Of a stretch of 64,000 nucleotides of DNA, positions 19,219-28,069 are shown one piece after another. The notes under the pieces were generated by a model, which was not told the origin of the DNA, did not search any database, and worked only from the letters and a program-made list of their open reading frames with translations. This stretch comes from Zunongwangia endophytica (GTDB lineage: Bacteria; Bacteroidota; Bacteroidia; Flavobacteriales; Flavobacteriaceae), in assembly GCF_030409505.1 (NCBI RefSeq), contig NZ_JAUFPZ010000002.1:1557501-1621500 (forward strand), read 5' to 3'. The position numbers and the translations under genes are program-made. The first letter of the stretch is position 1; every line of letters starts with the position of its first letter.

Positions 19219-20352
19219 ATGGCTAACGTTACACTCAGACATAAGAAGATATCTAAAGGACGACTTAGCTTATATTTGGATTATTTTCCAGAAATTATTA
19301 GTCCCAAGACTGGCAAACCAACTCGTCGAGAATTCTTGAAATTGTATATTCATGAAAATCCAAAAAATGAAATTGAGAGAAATCACAATTCGACTCAAGT
19401 TCAACTCGCAGAACATATTCGTGCTAGGCGTCTAATGGATTTAAGAAATAAAGAATATGGACTTAAGGAACATATAGATATAGATGTAAACTTCTATAAC
19501 TTTTATAACTCAGTAGTTACGGAGTATTATAATAATGGGACAAAAGGAACTTATAGTGGTTGGAAATCATCCTTAGACTATTGGGAAAAATATATAGGAA
19601 AAAATCTAAATAGTAAACAACTTCTCCCCTATCATATAATTGAATATCGAGCATTTCTGCTATCTACTAAATCAAATAAAAGCGAGACCAAAAAACTATC
19701 TAGAAACACGGCTTCCTCTTATTACAAGAATTTTATAAACGTTCTAAAGAAAGCATATAAACACAAATTACTTACTTCCAATTTAGCTTTGGAAGCGGAA
19801 TATATTAAAGAGGAAGAAACGCATCGTGAATATCTCACAGAAGATGAGCTTAAAGTACTTTGGAAAACTCCAGCAAAATTATCTTTTTTAAAGTCAATAG
19901 CATTCTTTTCGGTAATGACGGGTTTAAGATTTTCAGACATTGCAAATTTGAAGTGGAACTCCATAATGCATGATTCTAAACTCGGTCACTATATTCGGCT
20001 TAAAGAGAAAAAGACCGGAAATATTCAAAACCATTTTATTCCCTCTAATGCATATAACTTATTACCTGAAAGAGGTAATAACGAAGAATTTGTTTTCTCA
20101 GGACTTGAATATTCAAAAATTGTTCGACCTCTAAAAGAATGGATCGAAGAATCAGGGATTAATAAAAAGATCACTTTTCATAATTTCAGACATACATTCG
20201 CTACGCTGCAATTGTCTAAAGGAACAGATATTTACACCGTCTCTAAAATGTTAGGTCATAAAAATGTAGCAACCACGCAGATTTATGGGAAAGTTATGGA
20301 TCGCCAAAAAATAGAAGCCGCTAACAAAATGAATTTAAATTTCGATGAATAA
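19219..20352 (+). CDS. Tyrosine-type site-specific integrase
   Basis: A 377-residue recombinase with an N-terminal SAM-like core-binding domain (about 90-195) and the catalytic domain (about 205-365). The active-site set is complete: R237 in MTGLRFSD, H321 and R324 in FHNFRHTFA, H347 in MLGHKN and the nucleophile Y356 in TTQIYGKV. It belongs to the Bacteroidota integrase group with an Arm_DNA-bind-like N-terminus. Position next to attL identifies it as the enzyme that inserted the island at mnmE. The next gene overlaps its end by 8 bases. Confidence 0.92.
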   Translation: MANVTLRHKKISKGRLSLYLDYFPEIISPKTGKPTRREFLKLYIHENPKNEIERNHNSTQVQLAEHIRARRLMDLRNKEYGLKEHIDIDVNFYNFYNSVVTEYYNNGTKGTYSGWKSSLDYWEKYIGKNLNSKQLLPYHIIEYRAFLLSTKSNKSETKKLSRNTASSYYKNFINVLKKAYKHKLLTSNLALEAEYIKEEETHREYLTEDELKVLWKTPAKLSFLKSIAFFSVMTGLRFSDIANLKWNSIMHDSKLGHYIRLKEKKTGNIQNHFIPSNAYNLLPERGNNEEFVFSGLEYSKIVRPLKEWIEESGINKKITFHNFRHTFATLQLSKGTDIYTVSKMLGHKNVATTQIYGKVMDRQKIEAANKMNLNFDE

Positions 20353-21157
20353 TTTCAAACTATATCAATATCAGTATAATTCTACTATTAAAAGAATTGA
20401 AAAGCTCTTAATATCCTATTTGAAAACCGAAAGAATTAAAGGAAAATGCTTTAACAATCTAGGAAATAAAATTGAAAAACGCTTAAATGAGGAGATTGAG
20501 TCTTTAAAGATTAAATTAAATGATGAAAAATATAAAAATGGATTACTTTTTTTCAAAAACAGCTATAAAGAATACGGAAAAAATCATCTAGAAAAATATT
20601 TTCAATATGATTTTGATGCAAGCTTAAAGAAATTAAACAACCAAGAAAAGCTCAATTTTTTATACCTTATCAGTAGATATGAAAGCTTTTTTACTTCTGT
20701 TGCAAATTTTGAAAATGCAAGAAATCACTACCAATTAATTTATGAACTAAATAAAGGTTGGAAAAAAATCGATTTAGACTATAACACAAATCCATTACAA
20801 TCAAAATTTCATGAAAAACTACTTGAAGATAAATATGGCAGCACAAAATCTTTGAATCAAAGTTCTTCGCATTCGTATTCTTTTCAAGAAATTATTCTTT
20901 TGTCTCATTATCTCCTCAATCAAGATTGTCCTCAATCAGAAAAAATCAGAATCATCGAATTTATTATATCCAGTAATCATTCTGGCAATCAAAAAATATC
21001 AAAAAATTTTTATAATCAAGTTAGATTAGGGCCTAAATATTTAGGTAAAAAAGAAAGCATTAAAAATATCAATTCTTTATTAGAAAAATTAAATAGTATC
21101 CAATTCAAATTTATCAAAGGAGAGTTGAAATTAGATTTGAAAAAACTAAAAAAGTAA
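20345..21157 (+). CDS. Hypothetical protein in integrase operon
   Basis: A 270-residue, Lys/Asn-rich, largely helical protein that I do not recognise. It starts inside the integrase gene (8-base overlap), so it is translated with it. No signal peptide or membrane segment is visible. A C-terminal pattern NQVRLGPKYLGKKESIKNINSLLEKL recalls RteC-type proteins (RteC controls excision of Bacteroides conjugative transposons); that assignment is tentative but fits the setting. Confidence 0.6.
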   Translation: MNNFKLYQYQYNSTIKRIEKLLISYLKTERIKGKCFNNLGNKIEKRLNEEIESLKIKLNDEKYKNGLLFFKNSYKEYGKNHLEKYFQYDFDASLKKLNNQEKLNFLYLISRYESFFTSVANFENARNHYQLIYELNKGWKKIDLDYNTNPLQSKFHEKLLEDKYGSTKSLNQSSSHSYSFQEIILLSHYLLNQDCPQSEKIRIIEFIISSNHSGNQKISKNFYNQVRLGPKYLGKKESIKNINSLLEKLNSIQFKFIKGELKLDLKKLKK

Positions 21158-21313
21158 AATTATCAATTACTTTTAGCCAACTTCATATAATCAATTAATT
21201 GTTTTACAATTAATTAAGTGAAATAATTTAAATTATCTATAAATTATTTAATTGCAATAACTCCTACCTTCTTCTTTCTTCGCCTCATCATTAAAACTCA
21301 AAATAACTCAAAA

Positions 21314-21631
21314 ATGAAGAAGGTAACTTATGAAATCACAGAGGAAAATGCTATTATTTTCATCAAATCACTTCTATCTCTTATAGAAGAAGAAAAAAAT
21401 CAGGAAAAAGAAAAATTCTTAACTATCGAAGAGCTTTCCGAACTAATTGGCTATAAGAAAACTTCAATTTATGGTCTCGTTCAAAAGAACAAAATACCCT
21501 ACCATAAAAAAGGTAAACTATTCTTTTTAAAATCAGAAATCATCACCTGGTTAAAAGAAGGAAAAAAGTCTTCGCCATCAGATATTCAGAAAAAAGCAGA
21601 AGAGTATCTATTCAAAAACAGCATTATATAA
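21314..21631 (+). CDS. Helix-turn-helix protein, excisionase family
   Basis: A 105-residue protein with a helical N-terminus and a central HTH_17 domain (about residues 36-80: LTIEELSELIGYKKTSIYGLVQKNKIPYHKKGKLFF) ending in SEIITWLKEG, the normal pattern of Bacteroidota excisionase/DNA-binding proteins. It opens a second transcription unit with the next two genes (17-base gap, then a 1-base overlap), i.e. the replication module of the island. Confidence 0.8.
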   Translation: MKKVTYEITEENAIIFIKSLLSLIEEEKNQEKEKFLTIEELSELIGYKKTSIYGLVQKNKIPYHKKGKLFFLKSEIITWLKEGKKSSPSDIQKKAEEYLFKNSII

Positions 21632-21648
21632 TTTTAAAATCATCAATC

Positions 21649-21987
21649 ATGCAGAATCAAATTCATCAATCAGATTCAATATCAGCTTATCCATTGTTCG
21701 AAGATAAGCTGCGTAATATCAGGAAAAAGATTAATCAAATCATAAACTTTAATCACCCCACACCTTCTCATACAAGGAATAGCTTATTCCAATTAGACAA
21801 CTTAGTTGAAGAATTAATTACACTAATGCGTCAAAAACCTAAGATCAGTAATAAAAATCTTGAGTATATATCTAATGAACTATATAAACGCGATAGAGAG
21901 ATTAATGGCGTAAGGCTCACTATTCTTTTTTACGAAAATTCAGATATGTCGAAGTTGGCAAGTGCAACAGTAAAACTTGGAAAATAA
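21649..21987 (+). CDS. Hypothetical protein before primase/helicase
   Basis: A 112-residue, mostly helical protein without recognisable domains. Its last base overlaps the first base of the primase/helicase start (TAATG), which implies coupled translation. Small proteins in this place are regular in Bacteroidota mobilisable islands; function unknown. Confidence 0.6.
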   Translation: MQNQIHQSDSISAYPLFEDKLRNIRKKINQIINFNHPTPSHTRNSLFQLDNLVEELITLMRQKPKISNKNLEYISNELYKRDREINGVRLTILFYENSDMSKLASATVKLGK

Positions 21988-23207
21988 TGGAAGAATATTT
22001 AAGAATTGGCACTTCTTACTATAAGAAAGTAAGAAAACCTCAACTTTTCGGAGCGACACAAACAACCATTATTTCTTGGACTAGACAAGCAATATTAGAT
22101 GATTATGGAAAGGATTATTTATTAGATGTAGAACGCTATGAGGGTTTTATAACAATTCCCTCACATACCAACTATCAGCAAGTTGTAGATGGTTTTTACA
22201 ATAAATATCATAAACTTAGCCATAAGTTAAAAAATGGAAACAATGAATGCCCTAATATCACTTATAAATTTCTACAACATATTTTTGGAGATCAATTAAG
22301 CATTGGGCTGGATTATCTAACTATTCTATGGCGATTCCCCACACAAATATTACCCATTTTATGTCTAGTAAGCGAAGATCGAAGTACAGGTAAAACAACG
22401 TTTTTGAATTGGTTAAGTCTTATATATCAAGAAAACTTGACGCTGAATACGAATGAGGATTTCAGAAATAAATTTAACTCAGATTGGGCTGATAAATTAT
22501 TGATCTGCATAGATGAAGTCTTATTAGACAAAAGAGAAGATAGTGAACGATTAAAAAATCTTTCAACTTCCAAAACCAATAAAGTTGAAGCTAAAGGAAA
22601 AGATAAGTACCAAGCAGACTTCTTTAGTAAGTTTATATTATGTTCCAACAATGAACATAACTTCATACTCATAGACGAAAAAGAAATTCGATATTGGGTT
22701 AGAAAAATTAAACCCTTAAATAATATTGAGCCGGATTTTTTCGAAAAACTTGAAAAAGAGCTTCCCATATTTTTAAATTATTTGTCAAGCCGGGACATTG
22801 TTTCGCAGAAAAAATCAAGAATGTGGTTCACTCCGAATCAAATATATACAGAAGCTTTAGGTATATTGAAAAGAGGAACAAAAAGAAATATCGAAAATGA
22901 ACTATTAGAAACGCTTGCCGATATGTTTTACAAATTTGAGGTCGATACTATTTGTCTAACTTCTAAAGACATTCAGGATATATTCAATTCATCTGGCCAT
23001 CGAATTTCAAAACAACAAATTTCCCAAATAGTTGAAATTAAATGGAAACTTGAAAAAACAAATAGCAGCTATAAAAGCCATTATATTAGCAGAGATGCAA
23101 ATGGCGAGTCGCAAATTTATTCGGAAACGCAAAAAGGTAGATATTATAGCTTCGACAAAAGTTATATCAATTCTTTGTTGAATGTTGAACATACTGTAAG
23201 TAACTGA
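21987..23207 (+). CDS. SF3/DUF5906-type primase-helicase
   Basis: A 406-residue protein with a P-loop domain of the phage/plasmid primase-helicase class: Walker A SEDRSTGKT at 129-137, Walker B LLICIDEVLLD about 171-181 and a sensor FILCSNNE near 218. The C-terminal part (about 270-400) looks like a winged-helix region. It probably supports replication of the excised circle. In related islands mobilisation genes normally follow; here a gene-poor kilobase follows instead. Confidence 0.75.
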   Translation: MEEYLRIGTSYYKKVRKPQLFGATQTTIISWTRQAILDDYGKDYLLDVERYEGFITIPSHTNYQQVVDGFYNKYHKLSHKLKNGNNECPNITYKFLQHIFGDQLSIGLDYLTILWRFPTQILPILCLVSEDRSTGKTTFLNWLSLIYQENLTLNTNEDFRNKFNSDWADKLLICIDEVLLDKREDSERLKNLSTSKTNKVEAKGKDKYQADFFSKFILCSNNEHNFILIDEKEIRYWVRKIKPLNNIEPDFFEKLEKELPIFLNYLSSRDIVSQKKSRMWFTPNQIYTEALGILKRGTKRNIENELLETLADMFYKFEVDTICLTSKDIQDIFNSSGHRISKQQISQIVEIKWKLEKTNSSYKSHYISRDANGESQIYSETQKGRYYSFDKSYINSLLNVEHTVSN

Positions 23208-24252
23208 AAATCTAAGTGATAGATACTAAATCAATTCAACATATATTCAACATCACTTTGTTGATTCGTTGTTGATTAGTAAACAGCTGTTTTTAAGTCT
23301 ATTATGCTTTTTGTTCAACTTTCAACAATTTATACTTGATTAAATTTTATGTCTATAGGATATTCAAGATAGCTTCTTATTCATGTTTTTTTAATTATGC
23401 TACCATTGCAACGGCTCCTAAACGGCGCAATCAAATAATATAGACACACCGTTGAAATTGCCGTTGCAACGGTTGTGACACGAAAGATCAATAAGTTTGC
23501 GCTATTTTTAAAATTGAAAATTGATTTGAAGGCTTCCCTGTTTTTAAAGTGAATAATTTAAACACAGTTTAAGTTTTTAGTAGCAGTTATTTAGTAAAAT
23601 CTTACAAATCTCAGCGATGCTAATTTTCTATAAGAACTATAATGAAAGACTTTATAAAATCAAATTAATAAAAGATTTAGCTATATTTTTTATGAGTCCT
23701 GCGTGAACTTATTGATTTATAATAATTAGGTTTAAATTCTATATATCCAATTCGGTTATAAAATACTCTGATTGTAGGTTTTATAGGTATTTAACTAACG
23801 TATTCTAGTTCTATCCTCATATATAAATTTTTACCTTAAACGCTCAGGGGACTTGAAGACCTTTGAAATATATAATTGTAGTCTAAAACTCACCCAACTT
23901 TAGATCAACAGAATTAACTTAAAAGGAACAATCTTTTTACTACCATTTATTTATCAAGCCAATTATATTCATCGAGATACGGATGATGTACTGGATGAAT
24001 TTATTAATTTTTAAATTCTGTTTTCATCTCTATAAATTGGAATTGAATAAGCATTGCAAACTTATCGATGATTAAATACTAAAAAGTAGTTGATATACGC
24101 AAATATGTAGCTAAATGTACACTCTTACGATGCAAGCATCTTTTTTGGATAAAAAGTATTGTATAGGTGAGTAACTTTGATAGCTAACTCCTTGACCTTT
24201 ATACCCTATTGTTGAGATAGAAAACCGTTATTATACTGGAGAAATGGAATTT
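23208..24252. other. Gene-poor region after the replication module
   Basis: No coding frame with family resemblance is visible over 1045 bases. It is AT-rich and contains two TTGCAACGG repeats at 23406-23472 (the second a perfect 12-base palindrome) and nothing else I can name. In related islands mobilisation genes lie here, so loss of those genes is a plausible explanation. Confidence 0.6.
23406..23472. repeat. TTGCAACGG repeats, left cluster
   Basis: TTGCAACGG at 23406-23414 and the palindrome CCGTTGCAACGG at 23461-23472. They belong to the same repeat family as the cluster at 27798-27886. Confidence 0.6.
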
Positions 24253-24819
24253 TCATTTTTTAATATTTCCTCTAATCCTGCTTAATGCATTAGGGGTAAT
24301 CCCCAAAATGCTGGCAAGTTGTTTTATGGGCATTTTTCGAATAAACTCTTTATTTTCCATCAGTTTTAAATAAATACCTTCAGCAGTTAAGGTTTGATAA
24401 TTTACATTTTGTTCAATTTGCTGAATACAAATGTCTTCCCAAATTTTACGCCCGAACTCTTGCCAGACAGGAAAGCGCGCGTATAACGTCTCCATATCAG
24501 CACGTTCGATAACCAGTAACCTGGTTTTATCAATTGTCTCAATTGTAAATTGGGTAGGTTTTCTAGAAGCCAAACTACTAATCTCCGTAATGAATTCCCC
24601 CTCAAAAAATGCCCAGGCCGTGTGTTCATTTTCATTTTTATTCGAAAAAAAGCGTAATCCTCCAGAAATGATAAAATAATATTGATTGGCAATCTGTGCC
24701 CTTTTAAGTACTACCTGATGCGGCGTATATTCCTTTTCCTGAAATTTTGAAAGCACTTCCTGTAATATTTCATCCGTAATAAAAACTTTTGATTGTATAA
24801 ATTGAGTAAATGATTTCAT
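24253..24819 (-). CDS. Crp/Fnr-family transcriptional regulator
   Basis: A 188-residue regulator with a cyclic-nucleotide-binding-like beta barrel (about 20-115) and a short C-terminal helix-turn-helix (about 145-185, KLMENKEFIRKMPIKQLASILGITPNALSRIR). The effector is unknown; the barrel does not show the full cAMP-binding RS motif. Downstream on the same strand of the hydrolase and NmrA-like genes but separated by 271 bases, it may regulate them. Confidence 0.88.
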   Translation of the reverse strand: MKSFTQFIQSKVFITDEILQEVLSKFQEKEYTPHQVVLKRAQIANQYYFIISGGLRFFSNKNENEHTAWAFFEGEFITEISSLASRKPTQFTIETIDKTRLLVIERADMETLYARFPVWQEFGRKIWEDICIQQIEQNVNYQTLTAEGIYLKLMENKEFIRKMPIKQLASILGITPNALSRIRGNIKK

Positions 24820-25055
24820 AAGTTGAAAACCTTTTTATTCCATTTTTAATACGTCAACGGTAGTTCATCTGCATAGTATTCAAAAATAGGGAAATCAATT
24901 GTCTTTTGTGATGCTAAGTTTAGTTTTAAATATGCTAAAAACGATAGACTTACTTATAGCTCAGGGTCATTTAGGAAAGTATTTACATAATCTTTTATCG
25001 AATTTGCTTGAGCAATATAAAGAAATTTTGGCTGCTTTCGTTTAACCTAGAGAAG

Positions 25056-25081
25056 AAGGGAGTACTATACTATACTCCCTT
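25056..25081. terminator. Hairpin after alpha/beta hydrolase gene
   Basis: AAGGGAGTA (25056-25064) and TACTCCCTT (25073-25081) form a 9-base stem with an 8-base loop just past the hydrolase stop; a short T-run lies only on the plus-strand side. Confidence 0.45.
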
Positions 25082-25090
25082 TTCAGTTAG

Positions 25091-26002
25091 TTAGTTTAGA
25101 AAATGAAGCAAGGAATCAATGACGGCCTGCGGATTTTCTTCATTAAAATAGTGTCCGGAACCTTCTACCTTAATTACTTTTACATTTTTTGCAATATATG
25201 GTAAACCTTGCTTCATAAATTCGTAGCTGCTTTCGCTGGCCATCCCCAGAACCGGCATTTGCAGGGTGTCGTAAGTATTCATATCCTTGATGTCCTGTTC
25301 AAAAGCCTGGTACCAGGCATTGGATGCCCTAATGTTTTCAGGCCGATTATAATGGTAGGCGGCAACTTCCCGGTCAAAATCACTCATTTTAGCATCATCC
25401 AACATTACGTAAGAAAACAGCCAATCTAATAGGTACCTAAACCGGCCTTCCAATAGCTGTTCTGGTAATTCCTTGACCTGATTAAAAGCCATCCACCATA
25501 AAAAAGGCGTCTTATCATTTATTTTATCTCCAAAAGTTCCCGGCATAGGGAGCAGGCTCATTTCCCGCATTGCTTCGCTCGGGTGGGCGCCATCCATCAG
25601 GATAAGTTTATCCACGGCCTGCGGATAATTAAAAGCAAAACTTGAAGCCACCATCCCACCAATATCGTGTCCCAATACGTGTGCTTTTTGGATCCCCAGT
25701 TTGTTGATCAGTTCAAAAATATCTTTAGCCATCGTCTTTTTGTCGTAGCCATTAATGGGTTTATCTGAGCTGCCCATTCCCCGAATATCTACTGCAATTA
25801 CAGTATATTTTTTTGCTAGCTCCGGTATTACCTTATGAAAAGAATACCAGGTTTGCGGCCAGCCGGGAAGGCAAATAAGCGGTTGCCCAGTACCACCTGC
25901 AACATAATGTAATTGAATATTATTTACCGTGATCAGATGGCTGGTAAATCCCGGTAATTGCTTGACCAATTCCTTATCTGAATATTGAGCTTGAGTTTCC
26001 AT
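25091..26002 (-). CDS. Alpha/beta hydrolase, epoxide hydrolase/dehalogenase-like
   Basis: A 303-residue alpha/beta-hydrolase with an aspartate nucleophile, D113 in GHDIGG, instead of serine, an oxyanion stretch PGWPQTW near residue 46, and a catalytic His in GSGHYFNEENP near residue 285. That pattern fits epoxide hydrolases or related dehalogenases. It starts 6 bases after the NmrA-like gene and forms an operon with it, suggesting a detoxification pair. Substrate unknown. Confidence 0.85.
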   Translation of the reverse strand: METQAQYSDKELVKQLPGFTSHLITVNNIQLHYVAGGTGQPLICLPGWPQTWYSFHKVIPELAKKYTVIAVDIRGMGSSDKPINGYDKKTMAKDIFELINKLGIQKAHVLGHDIGGMVASSFAFNYPQAVDKLILMDGAHPSEAMREMSLLPMPGTFGDKINDKTPFLWWMAFNQVKELPEQLLEGRFRYLLDWLFSYVMLDDAKMSDFDREVAAYHYNRPENIRASNAWYQAFEQDIKDMNTYDTLQMPVLGMASESSYEFMKQGLPYIAKNVKVIKVEGSGHYFNEENPQAVIDSLLHFLN

Positions 26003-26008
26003 AGATTT

Positions 26009-26896
26009 TTACTTTTTAATTACTTGGGCTATTGATGTCCACTTAATATCTGGATAGCGGTTGTTGTCCAGTTTTAAATGATGCACCAAAAACATACTGT
26101 GCAGGTATTGCATTTGTTGCCAATCGGCATACAGTTCTTGTTCGCCCTGCGGACTGGATTTTCTCTTTTCCTGGATTACAGTAGCGAAATCTTCTAAGGA
26201 TCCACCATTGATCAGTTCAAATTCTTTATCAAAAAATTGTTTTCCAAGCGCTACAAAATCATTTGGACTCGAACTAAAACTGGCAATATGCAGGTTTCGG
26301 GGAGTCTTATCGTCCAAAGCTACTTTGGCGGTGTATTGGGCGGTATCTTCTACCGTTGTAAAATCGATTGAAAAATCCTGTTTTTCCCCGTAAAAAAGTA
26401 CTTTTCCTTCTTTTACATTGAATAATGGAAGGTTGTAGTTTAAGAGATAGGCAAAAGCCCCGTTAAAAATAGAAGTAGACTGTATAGGTTGTTTATCCAA
26501 ATAGACCTTAAATTCTTTCCTGAGGTCGAAGTTTCGATTGAAACCTTTACCCATTTGCGTAAAATCTGTCGAAAAATCGGAAGGAATAAAACGGGGAACC
26601 TTAGCAGCAATGGCTGCATCTACCAGGCGCGACTGAAAATCAATAATGGTTTCACCTAAACCGGCTACTGTTGAAATTACGCAGGAAACTCCTGCGCACG
26701 CTCTTTGGAGCGCCAGGCGATCTTCCATTTGAAGTGGAATGATGGTTGCCCCACTATTTTTTAAAGGGTTGATTTTTTCTTTATCGCTAGACTCTCTAAC
26801 AATGGCGATGACTTCAGCTCCTTGTTGCAAAAGATAGTCAGCAATTTTACCACCAAGCATCCCGGTAGCACCGGCAATTAAAATTTTCTTTTTCAT
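26009..26896 (-). CDS. NmrA-like NAD(P)-binding protein
   Basis: A Rossmann-fold protein of 295 residues, with the dinucleotide loop GATGMLGGKIADYLL near the N-terminus and a typical NmrA/isoflavone-reductase-like body (RFIPSDFSTDF, FSIDFTTVEDTAQYTAKVAL). A GTG 21 bases upstream is in frame, but the ATG at 26896 puts the glycine loop at the usual place. Members are NADP sensors or atypical short-chain reductases. First gene of the operon with the alpha/beta hydrolase. Confidence 0.82.
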   Translation of the reverse strand: MKKKILIAGATGMLGGKIADYLLQQGAEVIAIVRESSDKEKINPLKNSGATIIPLQMEDRLALQRACAGVSCVISTVAGLGETIIDFQSRLVDAAIAAKVPRFIPSDFSTDFTQMGKGFNRNFDLRKEFKVYLDKQPIQSTSIFNGAFAYLLNYNLPLFNVKEGKVLFYGEKQDFSIDFTTVEDTAQYTAKVALDDKTPRNLHIASFSSSPNDFVALGKQFFDKEFELINGGSLEDFATVIQEKRKSSPQGEQELYADWQQMQYLHSMFLVHHLKLDNNRYPDIKWTSIAQVIKK

Positions 26897-27067
26897 TATT
26901 GTAGATTTTTTCAACACTATAGTTCAAATGTATGCCGGAATACCATTGCTAAAACTACCATTTGGTAGGAAAAAGTTACAATGAAAGTTGAGACTGATGA
27001 ACTTGTGGAACTTCATATACTTAATAAACTGAGAAAAAACAGTACGTGAATCATTATTGAAAATCTA

Positions 27068-27370
27068 TTATTTCTTTTTAAGTAATATCTTTCTGCTCCC
27101 ATTTAACTCTTGCAATTCCAATTGCAATTTCTCTTGACTTCCCATTACAAATTTGGGGAGCATATATACCAAACGTACTGATTGGCTTTTATAGATCTTA
27201 GAAGTCATTTTGTAGGTATAGATCAGTTTCATTTCCAGTTTTTGAAAGGATGATTTTCTTTTTTTGTGCCACTAACGCGGTATACCTTCAGAAAATCAAC
27301 TTCGAACGTGATTCCCGAAGTATTGATGAGTTACATTACCAGATAGGTTTCCGAAGACAATCGGCTATAC
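27068..27370 (-). pseudogene. Decayed traN-like conjugation gene fragment
   Basis: A degraded frame on the minus strand reads, with one frameshift and one internal stop, from TYLVM through ITFEVDFLKVYRVSGTKK to QSVRLVYMLPKFVMGSQEKL and LELQELNGSRKILL. The last part matches my memory of the C-terminus of conjugative transposon TraN (DUF4138), which has a VxxLEKFTI..DKxLxIExxExxGGR pattern. Only about 100 codons remain. The surrounding gene-free stretch 26918-27885 holds no other recognisable gene. Confidence 0.45.
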
Positions 27371-27545
27371 CTCCTAGATGAATCTTGATGCCATTATTGT
27401 GTTTGATCTTTGAATTTATTCATCGGAGTTTAAGTATATGCTTGCCAAACCGCTTAAAATTTATCTCTCGCTTTATAGAGCACAAGTTAAATGAAGATAT
27501 GTCAAAAATAATGTAAATTAAAAATTTTCATTGGTTCTAGACCTA

Positions 27546-27694
27546 ATGAAAAAAGAAGAATTGTCTAATTTAGAGCTGTCCGAAAACGGGTAAGTCTTCA
27601 GATTGATCTTCCTAAACAATTCGCTCTCCTCTTAGAAGTAATATATGAACTCTTTATTCGGTTAAGAGAATTGAAACAATACTTAAACAAATAA
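27546..27694 (+). other. Small degraded reading frame, unidentified
   Basis: A 15-codon frame (MKKEELSNLELSENG) is followed in another frame by VSLQIDLPKQFALLLEVIYELF and a Lys-rich end at 27694. The two halves may be one small frameshifted gene from the former mobile-element backbone. I do not recognise it. Confidence 0.25.
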
Positions 27695-27797
27695 ATAGTT
27701 TTTTAGTCTTTAGTATGGTTAATCTGCGCTATTAAATTGCTTCTACTGAATAGCTTTAATACACCATTTAGACACCCTAATACGATCTGCAACTGCT

Positions 27798-27886
27798 TTG
27801 CAACGGCTAGCCAACGGTGAAACCTTTCCCGTTGCAACGGTTCGCTTTAAATTTACAACCGCCGTTGCAAGTACGGTTGCAACGGT
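27798..27886. repeat. TTGCAACGG repeats, right cluster
   Basis: TTGCAACGG at 27798-27806, the palindrome CCGTTGCAACGG at 27829-27840, a partial CCGTTGCAA at 27862-27870 and CGGTTGCAACGG at 27874-27885. With the cluster at 23.4 kb these are five to six copies in two places flanking the cargo genes. Confidence 0.6.
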
Positions 27887-28068
27887 TAATTTAAACATGA
27901 GAAAATAAAAAAACCCAGAGAAATGATAAATATAAAGGGAGATAATATAATCATGAGTTTGATATGTTTTCCCTTTCTGCCACTCTTTTTTCCGAATTCC
28001 CAATTAAAAATAACACCCAAGAAACCGTGAGTCGCTATTACTAACATTAAAACTGAAAACCAAAACAT
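27886..28068 (-). CDS. Small two-TM membrane protein behind mcrC
   Basis: A 60-residue protein with two hydrophobic segments (about 3-20 and 38-58) joined by a basic loop (GKKSGRKGKHIK). The ATG begins one base after the mcrC stop, so it is probably translated with mcrBC. No family recognised. It could be an accessory membrane component, or a remnant; the tight spacing argues for a gene. Confidence 0.5.
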   Translation of the reverse strand: MFWFSVLMLVIATHGFLGVIFNWEFGKKSGRKGKHIKLMIILSPFIFIISLGFFIFSCLN

Positions 28069-28069
28069 T

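Noticed and set aside
24157..24174. TATTGTATAGGTGAGTAA as a third attachment site inside the island
   Set aside because: It has four mismatches to the SGI1-type consensus and does not encode the mnmE end, so a chance match is more likely than an element border.
27743..28003. 86-residue open frame on the minus strand
   Set aside because: Its C-terminal half is the translation of the TTGCAACGG repeats and it overlaps the better-placed small membrane protein.
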